The notes beneath the pieces were generated by a model. It was not told where the DNA came from, made no database searches, and saw only the letters and a list, made by a program, of their open reading frames with translations. A program made the position numbers and the translations under genes. Positions 26,203-35,406 of a stretch of 64,000 nucleotides of DNA are shown piece by piece. The stretch lies in NCBI GenBank assembly GCA_001595385.3, contig LVEI03000001.1, forward strand, positions 558,001 to 622,000, read 5' to 3'. The first letter of the stretch is position 1, and each line of letters starts with the position of its first letter. The DNA is from Deltaproteobacteria bacterium GWC2_55_46 (GTDB lineage Bacteria; Desulfobacterota; GWC2-55-46).

Positions 26203-27279
26203 TTACTTTGCGAAAGAGGAGAGGTACCCTGTGAGCTCGTCCTCCCCGGCCTCCTTGAGACAGACCTTGCCTATCTCCTCCGCCAGTACGAACCTTATCT
26301 GCCTTCCAAGGACCTTTTTATCGAGCCTCATGGCATCGATGAAATCCTGCGGGGCGATGGCCGGGGGCGATGACGGCAACCCGAGGGAGTTCAACAGGGC
26401 CGTTATCCTCGGCTCGCAGTCCTTGCACATGCCAAGCCTCGCGGAAAAGGCGGCTGCCATCGCCATGCCTATGGCCACCGCCTCGCCATGCCTGTAGGCT
26501 CCGTAGCCGGAGACGGCCTCTATGGCATGGCCGAACGTATGGCCGAAGTTAAGTATCGACCTTATCCCCTCTTCCCTCTCGTCACTGCCTACGACCTCGG
26601 CCTTTATCTCGCAAGACCTGACGATGGCATTGACCAACGCATCCCCTGGCGCGAGCAGTTTCGATGAGTTCTCCTCAAGGAAGCTAAAGAAGCGCGGGTC
26701 CCAGATGACCCCGTATTTTATGACCTCGGCAAGCCCTGCCTTACAATCCCTCTCGTCGAGTGTTGTCAGCACGTCAGGGTCTATGAAGACGGCCTTCGGC
26801 TGATAGAAGGCGCCGATCAGGTTCTTCCCCTTTGGGTGGTTTACGGCGGTCTTGCCGCCGACAGAGCTGTCTACCTGGGAAAGGAGGGTGGTAGGCACCT
26901 GGATATATGGGACACCCCTTAAATAGGTCGCCGCCACGAACCCGGCCATGTCCCCGATGACCCCGCCGCCAAGGGCGACTATGGGGGAATTCCTCTCGAA
27001 CCTGTGCTCTATTAAAAAATCGAATATATTCGAGGCCTCGGCAAGGCTCTTGTACTCCTCACCGTCAGGTACAGTCACAAATTGGGGGGTGAAGCCGGAT
27101 GAGGCAATGCTTTCGGCAACAGTACTTCCGTATAGCCCTCCCACCCTCGGGTTGGTGACTATGGCGGCCCTGCCCTTGAGTCCAAGTCCCTTCATAGCGG
27201 GGCCGATGTCCTTCAATATCCCCCGTTCAATAGAGATATCATAGGACCTCTCAGCCAGCTCTACCTTTATTCTTTTCAT
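26203..27279 (-). CDS. aroB: 3-dehydroquinate synthase
   Basis: A 358-residue AroB. NAD-binding core with VPDGEEYKSLAEAS and ALGGGVIGDMAGFVAATYLRG (about 70-125), active site VPTTLLSQVDSSVGGKTAVNHPKGKNLIG (about 127-156), and the zinc ligands in AEVIKYG and FGHTFGHAIEA. It converts DAHP to 3-dehydroquinate, shikimate step two. I use the ATG at 27277-27279; a GTG two codons upstream is also in frame. It follows aroK by 81 bp, completing an aroC-aroK-aroB operon. Confidence 0.96.
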   Translation of the reverse strand: MKRIKVELAERSYDISIERGILKDIGPAMKGLGLKGRAAIVTNPRVGGLYGSTVAESIASSGFTPQFVTVPDGEEYKSLAEASNIFDFLIEHRFERNSPIVALGGGVIGDMAGFVAATYLRGVPYIQVPTTLLSQVDSSVGGKTAVNHPKGKNLIGAFYQPKAVFIDPDVLTTLDERDCKAGLAEVIKYGVIWDPRFFSFLEENSSKLLAPGDALVNAIVRSCEIKAEVVGSDEREEGIRSILNFGHTFGHAIEAVSGYGAYRHGEAVAIGMAMAAAFSARLGMCKDCEPRITALLNSLGLPSSPPAIAPQDFIDAMRLDKKVLGRQIRFVLAEEIGKVCLKEAGEDELTGYLSSFAK

Positions 27280-27360
27280 CAGCACCAGCTAACAGGATTT
27301 ATCAACTTATAACACAAAGCGATTGTTTCTTCAGCGTTTTTCTTCCGCGATTTTGGGTTT

Positions 27361-27873
27361 TCAGCGCCCCTCTATGAAACTGCTAATCTTCTCAGCTACC
27401 TTCTCGATGCTTACACCTGTGGTATCCACCTCAAGGTCGCAGTCCCTGTAAGCCGCCTCCCTTTCATCAAGGAGGGTCTCTATAGCCTCTCTCCTGTCAG
27501 GTCTGGCAAGGAGCGGCCTGTCGGTCCTGTCACCAACGCGCCTCAACACCTCGTCTACCGACGCCCTCAGACAGACGAGCCTTCCCCAGGCCTTAAAGAG
27601 CGAGCGGTTCTCTCGACGGATAACGGCCCCGCCTCCCGTGGAGACGACAAGAGAGCTGCCGAAGGCCCCTGAGGCGAGCTTTTTAACAACGCCTGATTCG
27701 AGATCCCGGAAGTATGGCTCGCCTTTTGAGGCAAAGATATCTTTGATCGTCATCCCGGCCTCAGCCTCTATAAGCTCGTCCAGGTCAACGAACTTGAGCC
27801 CGAGCCGCCTGGCAAGGAGCCTCCCCACGGTCGACTTTCCAGTGCCCATGAAGCCGGTAAGTACGATATTCAT
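27361..27873 (-). CDS. aroK: Shikimate kinase
   Basis: A 170-residue shikimate kinase. P-loop GFMGTGKST (7-15), shikimate-binding DLDELIE and RDLESG segments, STGGGAV, and the lid DRPLLARPDRREAIETLLDER. It phosphorylates shikimate at the 3-OH with ATP. The ATG at 27871-27873 overlaps the aroC stop by one base (TGATG); an in-frame TTG precedes it but looks unnecessary. Confidence 0.96.
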   Translation of the reverse strand: MNIVLTGFMGTGKSTVGRLLARRLGLKFVDLDELIEAEAGMTIKDIFASKGEPYFRDLESGVVKKLASGAFGSSLVVSTGGGAVIRRENRSLFKAWGRLVCLRASVDEVLRRVGDRTDRPLLARPDRREAIETLLDEREAAYRDCDLEVDTTGVSIEKVAEKISSFIEGR

Positions 27874-29081
27874 CAATAGGCCGCTATTTCCTTCAGATAC
27901 CCCTTGTAATTGCGGGCTATCTCTTTGATCGAATCCCCGCCGAACTTTTGAACGAAAGCGTTGGCGACTTCAAAAGCGGCTACCGATTCGGCGATCACCG
28001 CTGCGGCCGGCACAGCGGTCACGTCAGAGCGCTCAACGCTCGCCTCGAAAGGCTTTTTAGAGCCTATGTCAACGGACTTGAGCGGCTTATAGAGCGTCGG
28101 TATCGGCTTCATGGCCGCCCGGAGCACGATCGCCTCTCCGTTCGACATCCCGCCCTCTATACCACCAGCGTTGTTCGTCTTCCTCAAAAACCTCGGCGTC
28201 TGAGGCCACCATGAGCCTGCCGCCTTCCCCTTTTTCGAATAGAATATCGCGTCATGGACCTCTGAACCGGGGCGCGACGCTACCTCGAAGCCCATGCCGA
28301 CCTCGACCCCTTTTATCGCCTGAATGGACATGAGGGCAAATGAGAGCCTTGCGTTAAGCTTCCTGTCCCATTGAGAATAGCTTCCGAGCCCGGGCGGGAC
28401 GCCCGTAATAACGACCTCAAAAGCCCCTCCAAGGCTGTCTCCTGCCTTTTTAGCGCTATCTATCCGCCTCATCATCGAGGTCGAGGCTTGAGCGTCAGGA
28501 CACCTCACCTCCGAGCCCTCCGCCCTCCTGAAAATGGCCTCTGCCTTCTCATCTTTAATGCCGGCGTGCACTCCGCCTATCTCCACCACCCAGCTGTAGA
28601 CCTTTATGCCGAACTCGTCGAGGAGCCTCTTCGCGAGCGCACCAGCGGCGACCCTCATCGTGGTCTCCCTCGCGCTCGAACGTTCAAGCACATTCCTTAA
28701 GTCCCTGTGTCCGTACTTGAGCCCGCCGGAAAGGTCGGCATGCCCTGGCCTCGGCCTGGTCACAATCCTGCTTGCCCCAGCCGAAGGAGAGACGACCCCG
28801 GGGGCCATGATCTCTTTCCAGTTCTCCCAGTCCCGGTTTTTTACCTGAAGGGTTACGGGAGAGCCAAGTGTAGCGCCGTGCCTTACGCCTGAGGTTATCT
28901 CAACGGCATCCTTCTCAATCTTCATCCTGGCGCCCCTGCCGTATCCGGACTGCCTTCTGGCCAGGTCTGCGTCTATCTGCGCGGCCGTTATCTCAAGTCC
29001 TGCCGGCATGCCTTCTACGATGGCCGTGAGGACCGGTCCGTGTGATTCTCCGGCTGTCAGGTATCTGAGCATCTTCTCCAT
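27873..29081 (-). CDS. aroC: Chorismate synthase
   Basis: A 402-residue chorismate synthase. FMN/EPSP-binding motifs: [13 protein letters not shown] at the start, [47 protein letters not shown], and [14 protein letters not shown] near 305-320. It removes phosphate from EPSP to make chorismate using reduced FMN. Two ATGs are possible (29081 and 29072); the second gives the usual N-terminus. First gene of aroC-aroK-aroB; the pilus operon terminator lies 68 bp upstream. Confidence 0.96.
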   Translation of the reverse strand: MEKMLRYLTAGESHGPVLTAIVEGMPAGLEITAAQIDADLARRQSGYGRGARMKIEKDAVEITSGVRHGATLGSPVTLQVKNRDWENWKEIMAPGVVSPSAGASRIVTRPRPGHADLSGGLKYGHRDLRNVLERSSARETTMRVAAGALAKRLLDEFGIKVYSWVVEIGGVHAGIKDEKAEAIFRRAEGSEVRCPDAQASTSMMRRIDSAKKAGDSLGGAFEVVITGVPPGLGSYSQWDRKLNARLSFALMSIQAIKGVEVGMGFEVASRPGSEVHDAIFYSKKGKAAGSWWPQTPRFLRKTNNAGGIEGGMSNGEAIVLRAAMKPIPTLYKPLKSVDIGSKKPFEASVERSDVTAVPAAAVIAESVAAFEVANAFVQKFGGDSIKEIARNYKGYLKEIAAY

Positions 29082-29118
29082 CCCGAATAAATGTTTTTGG
29101 CCTGCGGTTTAGCCTATA

Positions 29119-29147
29119 TTTATATACCTTTTTAGCCCTCCCATAAA
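29119..29147 (-). promoter_or_regulatory. Possible promoter of aroC-aroK-aroB
   Basis: Minus strand TATAAA (29119-29124) with TTTATG 17 bp upstream (29142-29147). The -35 is weak. Confidence 0.35.
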
Positions 29148-29148
29148 T

Positions 29149-29180
29149 AAAAAAATGCACCCTTCGGGGTGCATTTTTTA
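29149..29180. terminator. Terminator at the end of the pilM-Q operon
   Basis: ATGCACCC-TTCG-GGGTGCAT with seven A before and six T after; a perfect stem with a UUCG loop, 24 nt past the pilQ stop. Terminates pilQ transcription before aroC. Confidence 0.93.
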
Positions 29181-29203
29181 TGACCGCTAAAAAAGTTGGC
29201 CCT

Positions 29204-31981
29204 TTAGCCTACCGCCTTCTCCTTCATTATCTTGGGCGTTATGAATATAAGGAGCTCTGTCTGAGAGTCTGTCGTCGATTTGCTCTTGAAGAGCCATCCG
29301 AGCACCGGGATATCCTTGAGGTAAGGTATGCCCTTGTCGGTATCGTTCCTGTCGGTTATGACTATGCCGCCGATGACCGTTGTCTCGCCGTCTTTTACCA
29401 GCACGTCGGTCGTAGCCTCTTTCTTGTTTATAGAGGGCTGTCCGCCTGACGTCCTGAACGTGCCTATCGAGTTCCTCGACGCCTTTATGTTCATGAGCAC
29501 GCTGCCGTCGGGCGTGATGTGCGGGGTGACGGTGAGGCTCAAGTTGGCGTCAACGAAGGTCGTGGCGGTGCCTGAGGCCGAGGTCGTCTCAAACGGGATC
29601 GACTCGCCCTGCTCTATCTTTGCTTCCTTGTTGTCAAGGGTGGTGACCCTCGGCCTTGATATGGTCTTAAGCTGTCCCTGCGATTCACCAGCCGAGATCC
29701 TGAGATCCAGGATCAACGGGTCGCCCAGCCTGCCGAATATGAAGCCGAGAGCTCCAAGAGTCCCGGCGGTACCGGTAGCCGGAAGGTTAACGGCGTAGTT
29801 GGTAACGCCTGTATTCCCTGAAAAATCCTGCTTCTGGGCTGGGTAAGCCACTGTGTCGCCATCGAAGGTCGCTGTCTGCGTACTGGGGTCGGCCCCGAAC
29901 TGGCCGACCTGCGGGGACGAACCAAAGATATTGGTGTGTGTATTGCTGCCGGTCTTGAAGTCCGCGCCCCACTGTATGCCGAGGTCGCGAGCGAAGCTCG
30001 ATGACGCCTCGACTATCCTGGCTTCTATAAGGACCTGCGGTATCGAGGTATCGAGCTTTGTTATCACGTTCCTGGCCGACTCGATCCCCTTCCTGATGTC
30101 CTGCACTATAAGGGTATTGGTGCGCTTATCTGTCGTGACCTGCCCCCTGTCGGAGAGGACGCTCTTTACCTGTTTTACGAGGTCTTCGGCGACGGCGTAG
30201 TTGATGGCCACGAACTCGATATCCATCTCCTCGAGCTTCTCTTCGGCCTTCTTGGAGGCAAGGAAGGCCTCGCGCTCCTGCCTTATCTTTATCGCCGGGG
30301 CGACCCTTATGACGTTGCCGAGCTGGACGCTGTCGAGGTCCTTCGTCTTCATGATGATATCGAAGGCCTGGTCCCAGGGCACGTTCTTGAGCCTTAACGA
30401 TATAGTCCCCTTCACGTCATCAGAGGCTATGATGTTCATGTTGCTTATCTCAGCCAGGAGGCGCAGGACGTCGGCTATATTGGCGTCCATCATGTCGAGG
30501 TCGACCTTCTTGCCGGTATACTGCTTTTCGGGCACGGCAGCGGCGTCTTCCGCGGTTATGACCTTATCTTCCCCGGCCGCCACCATGGCTTCCTGAACAG
30601 GCTGCGAGAAGTCTATGACGAGCGCGTTGCCGGCTTCCTGCACGCTGTACCGGGCCTTCTCCTTGAGCTTGATGAGCACCCTTACAGAGCTGGGGCTCAC
30701 GGAGTCCTGGTACGAGCTTACGCTTACGACCGTTGTACCGAGCTTTGAGGCATCGAGCGTCCTTACAAGCTCGTCAGGGATGGTCGCCCCCTTTATATCG
30801 AGGGCTATGGTCTTGCCGTCCTTGCCTTCCCTTACCCGGTACTCGGTCTTGGCTGAAGTCGTGATGGTAAGCCTGCCCTTGTCGGCGACCTTCTTGTAAT
30901 CTATCGCCTCTACCGCGGCCTCCTTCACGATGGCTTCTGCGGCAACAGGGGCCTCTATGACCATTGGTTGCGCCGTTTCCACCGGCTTTACCTCAGGGGA
31001 AGCCGCCCGTACCGGCGTCGGCGCTGCAGCCTTGACGCCGGGGCCGATGGTGACGACGATAGCGTCATTCTCGACGCTTATCGCGTGCGGGGGGAGCGTC
31101 TTACCGGCCGCGTCAAAGACAAGGCGCGTCTTGTCGGCGTAGCTCCCTATCCTTACGCCCTTTACGAACTTATCCTCAAGCTTCTTCAAGTCCTTCCCGG
31201 TGGAATTGGTGACGCCCCAGATATCTACCACGATCCTTGCCGGCTTTGAGAGCGCGAAGGATGTGTTGTTGCCGGCCACCCCGTCCGTTAAGACCTTTAT
31301 TACCGTGTTCCCGTCCTCTGTGGCCGATTCTATCGCGGTTACCTTTGAGGCCTGCTTCGCGCTCTTCCCAGCCGGTTCTTCTTTTACCTGCGCCGGAGCC
31401 GACGTCTCACTGGAGACCGCCTCCTTTGCGGGTACACTCTCTTCGGCAAGAGGCACCTCGGTTACGGCCTCGCTCGACGCCATGAGAACAGAGCCTGGCT
31501 CGCTACCGGCCGTATCGGCGGATTTTTTAAGGCTTACGAGTATGCTGTTCTCGCCTGACTTGACCTCGTGGTCTACCCCTTCCTTGAGGCCTATCGTTAT
31601 CCTGCCTATATCCTTGTTCTCGCCATATGCGGCAGTTGATATCTCACCGAGAAAATCATTGCCCACGGCAAGGCTCGGGGCGATCTTACCGAGGTCTACT
31701 CCTGGCATATCTACAATGAGCCTTGACGGGTCTGAGAGCTTGAAGACCGTGTACCTTACGGTCCCCGTAGTCCCTATGAGCACCCTGTCGCCCTCGCCGA
31801 CGACGTTTATATACTCAACGGAAAGCTTCGCTTCTTCGCCTGGAGAAGCCGCGCCGGCCTCCTCGCCAGGGCCTGCCTGTATATCCTTGGGACCTGTAGA
31901 AGCGCAACCTGAGAAGGTAAGCGCGCCTCCGAGCACGATACCGAAGAGGGCCTGCCTCAACCGAACTTCTCTCAAACTCAT
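29204..31981 (-). CDS. pilQ: Type IV pilus secretin PilQ
   Basis: A 925-residue secretin. The N-terminus has a lipoprotein-like signal ending TFSGC (C26). AMIN domains follow (about 45-130, 205-290 and 360-450), e.g. YTVFKLSDPSRLIVDMPGV. Then secretin/TonB short N-terminal domain (KKVDLDMMDANIADVLRLLAEIS, about 490-545), NolW-like domain, and the secretin pore (about 640-920) with VPVLGWLFKS near the end. It forms the outer-membrane channel for the pilus fibre. GGAGG with a 5-nt spacer precedes the ATG. Last gene of pilMNOPQ, followed by a strong terminator. Confidence 0.96.
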   Translation of the reverse strand: MSLREVRLRQALFGIVLGGALTFSGCASTGPKDIQAGPGEEAGAASPGEEAKLSVEYINVVGEGDRVLIGTTGTVRYTVFKLSDPSRLIVDMPGVDLGKIAPSLAVGNDFLGEISTAAYGENKDIGRITIGLKEGVDHEVKSGENSILVSLKKSADTAGSEPGSVLMASSEAVTEVPLAEESVPAKEAVSSETSAPAQVKEEPAGKSAKQASKVTAIESATEDGNTVIKVLTDGVAGNNTSFALSKPARIVVDIWGVTNSTGKDLKKLEDKFVKGVRIGSYADKTRLVFDAAGKTLPPHAISVENDAIVVTIGPGVKAAAPTPVRAASPEVKPVETAQPMVIEAPVAAEAIVKEAAVEAIDYKKVADKGRLTITTSAKTEYRVREGKDGKTIALDIKGATIPDELVRTLDASKLGTTVVSVSSYQDSVSPSSVRVLIKLKEKARYSVQEAGNALVIDFSQPVQEAMVAAGEDKVITAEDAAAVPEKQYTGKKVDLDMMDANIADVLRLLAEISNMNIIASDDVKGTISLRLKNVPWDQAFDIIMKTKDLDSVQLGNVIRVAPAIKIRQEREAFLASKKAEEKLEEMDIEFVAINYAVAEDLVKQVKSVLSDRGQVTTDKRTNTLIVQDIRKGIESARNVITKLDTSIPQVLIEARIVEASSSFARDLGIQWGADFKTGSNTHTNIFGSSPQVGQFGADPSTQTATFDGDTVAYPAQKQDFSGNTGVTNYAVNLPATGTAGTLGALGFIFGRLGDPLILDLRISAGESQGQLKTISRPRVTTLDNKEAKIEQGESIPFETTSASGTATTFVDANLSLTVTPHITPDGSVLMNIKASRNSIGTFRTSGGQPSINKKEATTDVLVKDGETTVIGGIVITDRNDTDKGIPYLKDIPVLGWLFKSKSTTDSQTELLIFITPKIMKEKAVG

Positions 31982-32029
31982 AAAGACCTCCGTAAACTAC
32001 TGCCCTTGGCGGCTATATTGGTCCCACAC

Positions 32030-32545
32030 CTACTTCTGCTTTTCAAGTAAACCGAGTTCCATCTCTTCGCTGGATTTCACCTTGCCATCTTCATCCCTTA
32101 TCGTCTCGCGCACCACGACGCTTCTCGGGGTGAGCTTCACGACCTTGCCTTCCCTTGTGCCGAGGACGTCCCCGCGCCTTATGACGTACCTCTTGCCGTC
32201 CGGCGCCTGTATGAGGGCAAAGCCGGAGTCCTCTCCGACCCCGACCACGACCGCTACGAGCTTGAAGGCGCTAAGCTCGCAGCACTCGAGCGGCCCCTTT
32301 ATCTTCTTGGCCCCCTCAACGCCCCTCATTACCACGAGGTGGCTCTGGAACGGGTTCCTGAGCCTGAGTTCGTCCCCTTCTTTATGCTCCTCGGCCTTCG
32401 GGGCGAGCTGTTCTTCGGGGGCGGCCTTCTTCTGCACGGCGGGTCTTTTTACCTGGACCTGATCCGTCTCCTCCGCCTTGTTGCAAGAGGCGGCAACGAA
32501 CGGAAGCATGGCCAGCACGATGATCGTAATGATGGTCCTTGCCAT
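32030..32545 (-). CDS. pilP: Type IV pilus assembly lipoprotein PilP
   Basis: A 171-residue lipoprotein. Signal peptide with lipobox AASC (Cys20), then a Lys/Pro/Glu-rich linker (about 25-60) and a PilP beta-domain (about 65-165; LRNPFQSHLV, RYVIRRGDVLG). PilP bridges inner-membrane PilNO to the secretin PilQ. Its ATG overlaps the pilO stop by one base (TAATG). Confidence 0.93.
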   Translation of the reverse strand: MARTIITIIVLAMLPFVAASCNKAEETDQVQVKRPAVQKKAAPEEQLAPKAEEHKEGDELRLRNPFQSHLVVMRGVEGAKKIKGPLECCELSAFKLVAVVVGVGEDSGFALIQAPDGKRYVIRRGDVLGTREGKVVKLTPRSVVVRETIRDEDGKVKSSEEMELGLLEKQK

Positions 32546-33177
32546 TACTTCTTCTTCGCTCCCTTCTTCTCCCCTTCCTTCTGCGCCCCTTCTTCACCGG
32601 CCGGTATGAACCTGAACGTGGTAGCCACGAAGTCAGCCTTCAATACCGGCACACGGTTCCTGTGGCCGAGGGATTTAATGTCCAGGTTCCCGAGGTTCAC
32701 TATCCTGGGCAGGCCGCCTATCTTTACGCTGAACTCGTAGAGGCTCTCGTACCTGCCCTCGACGGTCATCTTGACCGGGACCTCCGCGTAAAAGCCCTTC
32801 GCTATTTCCTTGCCGGGCTTGAAGATCTGTATCTTCAGGCCGGATTTTTCGCCAGAGCTGCTTATTGCGTCTATAAGGTCCGGTATCTCCTTCTCGTTCG
32901 GGAGCTGGGCGACAGCCGCGGCAAGCCTGGCCTCCATCTCTTCTTTCTCCCTTATGTACTTCGGGATGTCGGCGGCTATCTGCCTGTTCTCGTTGAGCTT
33001 CACGGTAAGCTCCTGAAGCTGCTGATCGAGCTCCTTCACCTCAACGTACTTGGGGCCTATGAGGAACCAGTACAGGATGCCGACAAGGGCGACGTTCACA
33101 GCTACGGCTATCGTTATCCTCTTCGAGAGGGGGAGCTTAAGTACGGAGTCCAGGTTTATCTTCAGGGAAAGTGCCAT
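32545..33177 (-). CDS. pilO: Type IV pilus inner-membrane protein PilO
   Basis: A 210-residue PilO. One transmembrane helix near the N-terminus (RITIAVAVNVALVGILYWFL, 20-39), a coiled-coil region (about 48-95), and a ferredoxin-like periplasmic domain (about 105-195) with EVPVKMTVEGRYESLYEF. It pairs with PilN in the alignment complex. One-base overlaps both sides (pilN and pilP). The last ~15 residues are Lys/Gly-rich. Confidence 0.93.
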   Translation of the reverse strand: MALSLKINLDSVLKLPLSKRITIAVAVNVALVGILYWFLIGPKYVEVKELDQQLQELTVKLNENRQIAADIPKYIREKEEMEARLAAAVAQLPNEKEIPDLIDAISSSGEKSGLKIQIFKPGKEIAKGFYAEVPVKMTVEGRYESLYEFSVKIGGLPRIVNLGNLDIKSLGHRNRVPVLKADFVATTFRFIPAGEEGAQKEGEKKGAKKK

Positions 33178-33737
33178 TACTTTGTCTCCCTGGCCGGTTT
33201 TTGCTTCTCAAGCCTGATGATGAAGTTCACCACCTCGGCCCCAGCCTCCTTCTCAACGACCCTCTGGGCGACGTCGAGCTCTACCGTCCCCATGTTGGTC
33301 TTCTGAAGCCCCCTCATGAACTCGGCTACCACCTCGTCGTCAGAGGCATAGCCCTCTATCGTTATCTGGAAGCTTTCATCCTTGAGGCTCTTCATCCAGG
33401 CCTTCTGGGGAATCGCCTCGCTTATGTTCTTAAGAAGCTTCACCGGGCCGGTCCTGCCGGTCTCGAGCTGGGTTATTATCCTGAGCTTCTCCTCAACTAT
33501 CCTCTTCTGCTCTTTTATCCTGGAGAGCTCGCCTATCTTCATCTTGAGGTCGGTTAGCTCCTGGTTCCCGGCCGCTATCTGCCCGTTGAGGCTACTGGCC
33601 TCGCTCCCTACGACAAGGTAGGAGGCTATCGACACGGCCGCCACCAGAAATGTGGCCAATCCGGCTACCGTGAGCTGGAACCTTATCGACTCTTTCTTCT
33701 TGGCCGCCCTTACCGGCAGCAGGTTTATGCGTATCAT
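33177..33737 (-). CDS. pilN: Type IV pilus inner-membrane protein PilN
   Basis: A 186-residue PilN. It begins MIRINLLPVR, whose INLLP motif binds the cytoplasmic groove of PilM. Transmembrane helix about 23-45, coiled coil 50-90, then a ferredoxin-like domain. It overlaps pilM by 4 bp and pilO by 1 bp. Confidence 0.95.
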   Translation of the reverse strand: MIRINLLPVRAAKKKESIRFQLTVAGLATFLVAAVSIASYLVVGSEASSLNGQIAAGNQELTDLKMKIGELSRIKEQKRIVEEKLRIITQLETGRTGPVKLLKNISEAIPQKAWMKSLKDESFQITIEGYASDDEVVAEFMRGLQKTNMGTVELDVAQRVVEKEAGAEVVNFIIRLEKQKPARETK

Positions 33738-34801
33738 CTGTCGGCGAACCTCCTTGTGGCAAGGCCGACCGCGACGCCGAAGAAAGGCGCCGCCTCCTTG
33801 AGCCTCTCGCGGTCGAACTGCTTGGAGCTGGCCTCGATGCTCTTGAAGGGGTTCACGACCTCCACCGGTATCGAGGTCTTGTCCTGCATCAGGTTTTGCA
33901 GCCCAGCCACCTTCGACCCGCCGCCGGAGAGGTATATCTTGCTGACGTACGAGCCCTGCGCGCCGCCCAGGAAGAAATCAAGGGACCTCTTGACCTCGAA
34001 GGTGAGGTTGGTGGATACCGACCCGACGGAGGAGGCAAGCTCGGAAGATTCCTGCTCGGAGGCCGCTTTCCTTCCGGTCTTCAGGTCCTCCGCGTCCCTG
34101 AAGCTAACGCTCAATTGCCTCTGTATCTCCTCGGTGAACTGGTTGCCTCCCATGGGTATGGACCGGGTGAATATGGTGAGGCCCCCGAGTATCACGCTGA
34201 TGCTTGTTATGCTGGCGCCGATATTGACCATGGCGATGTTCTCACCAGGGGCTATCGGGTAGTTTATCTCCATCATGTTCTCAAGGGCGAAGGAATCGAC
34301 GTCTATGACGACGGGGTTGAGCCCCGCCTCCTTTATGACGTTGGTGTAGTCGTTTATGACGTCCTTCTTGACGGCCACGAGCATCACGTCCATCTGCCCC
34401 CTGCCCTCGGAGTCGGCCCCGAGTATCTGGAAGTCGATGTTTACGTCCGAGATGGGGAACGGGATATACTGCTCAGCCTCCCACTGGATGGAGTCGGCCA
34501 GCTCATCCTCGGTCATCGCCGGGAAGCTGACCTTCTTGATAATGACGGAATGGCCTGTGAGGGAGGATACGGCGTCCTTCACCTTTACGCCGTGTTCCTT
34601 TACAAGGTCCCTCAAGGTGTTCGTGACGGTCATCGAGTCGATGATGGACCCGTCCACTATCGCCTCCGGCGGGAGCTCGGCCATGCCCATCTTGATGAGT
34701 TCCCAGCCCTTCTTGGCCCGGTTCATCTGCACAAGCTTGATGGAGTTGGAGCCGATATCGAAGGCCACCGCGTCCTTCTTCCTCGTAAACGAAAAATTCA
34801 T
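33734..34801 (-). CDS. pilM: Type IV pilus actin-like ATPase PilM
   Basis: A 355-residue PilM of the actin/FtsA fold. N-terminal phosphate-binding strand AVAFDIGSNSIKLVQM (10-25), TGHSVIIKKVSFPAM, the central DVDSFALEN, and the C-terminal ATP-binding ILYLSGGGSKVAGL-type motif (KIYLSGGGSKVAGLQNLM, about 292). It assembles on the cytoplasmic side and docks PilN. First structural gene, 10 bp after a small HTH gene. Confidence 0.95.
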   Translation of the reverse strand: MNFSFTRKKDAVAFDIGSNSIKLVQMNRAKKGWELIKMGMAELPPEAIVDGSIIDSMTVTNTLRDLVKEHGVKVKDAVSSLTGHSVIIKKVSFPAMTEDELADSIQWEAEQYIPFPISDVNIDFQILGADSEGRGQMDVMLVAVKKDVINDYTNVIKEAGLNPVVIDVDSFALENMMEINYPIAPGENIAMVNIGASITSISVILGGLTIFTRSIPMGGNQFTEEIQRQLSVSFRDAEDLKTGRKAASEQESSELASSVGSVSTNLTFEVKRSLDFFLGGAQGSYVSKIYLSGGGSKVAGLQNLMQDKTSIPVEVVNPFKSIEASSKQFDRERLKEAAPFFGVAVGLATRRFADR

Positions 34802-34811
34802 TTCACCCCCG

Positions 34812-35009
34812 TCAATCCAGGAAGACCTTGCCTTTTTCTGTCACCTTGAGCCCTAACGCGTAGATTATCTTCCGCTTCGTCTCAAGCCTGCAGGCATAGC
34901 CCCTTTCGATCCTGTCGATGGTAAGCGAGGAGACCCCGGCTTTCCTGGCGAGTTCGGATTTGCTGAGGAGCATGCCCTCACGTATCTTTTTTAGATTATT
35001 TTTCGACAT
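34812..35009 (-). CDS. Small Xre-type helix-turn-helix protein heading the pilM-Q operon
   Basis: A 65-residue protein consisting of one HTH_3 domain: LKKIREGMLLSKSELARKAG forms helices 1-2 and VSSLTIDRIERGYACR the recognition helix, ending KVTEKGKVFLD. It lacks a sensor domain. It sits 10 bp before pilM and after a clear promoter, so it is probably co-transcribed and may regulate this operon; that is inference from position. Likely DNA-binding dimer in the cytoplasm. Confidence 0.85.
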   Translation of the reverse strand: MSKNNLKKIREGMLLSKSELARKAGVSSLTIDRIERGYACRLETKRKIIYALGLKVTEKGKVFLD

Positions 35010-35094
35010 GGCACAAGCACATAAGTCACAACACCTTCAGGGTATTTTATCGGAAGAAATCAGAAGTCGGTCAGACCTGAACGTATTTAGATGA

Positions 35095-35123
35095 AATCTA
35101 TGTCAACGTTCTATAATTGTCAA
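35095..35123 (-). promoter_or_regulatory. Promoter of the HTH-pilMNOPQ operon
   Basis: Minus strand: perfect TTGACA (35118-35123), 17 bp spacer that itself contains a second TTGACA, TAGATT (35095-35100), 85 bp before the HTH ATG. The 397 bp gap 35010-35406 also holds an A/T-rich stretch (35125-35160) and repeat A copy 3; nothing else was recognised. Confidence 0.65.
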
Positions 35124-35275
35124 CTGATTTCTTTTAATTGACCTATAATTAAATATAATATCGGAGCAAAGGGACAGGGCTTTAGCTTTTTCTAATTTCC
35201 TTTTTCGCGACAGTGGGTTACCTGGGTGAGCGAGCCTGTTCCCTATAGCAGATTATTGAAAAACACAGTTTTGTT

Positions 35276-35406
35276 CAGGCTGCTTGAAAAACCATATGCG
35301 AGGCCCTATTGAAATGGGGAGCGAGGAAGAAAGGCGTACTTCTTTGGTACGCCGTAGTAGAAGCCTCTGAAGCCAACTACGCGGATGGATATTTTAGAGC
35401 AGCCTG
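35276..35406 (-). repeat. Dispersed palindromic repeat A, copy 3 (abuts pilX stop)
   Basis: A 131 bp element, CAGGCTGCTTGAAAAACC at the left, CATATGCGAGGC block, central GGCGTACTTC/GGTACGCC dyad, and AGAGCAGCCTG at the right. It ends at 35406; the pilX TAG occupies 35407-35409. On the coding strand GTAG directly precedes the repeat. Confidence 0.85.
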
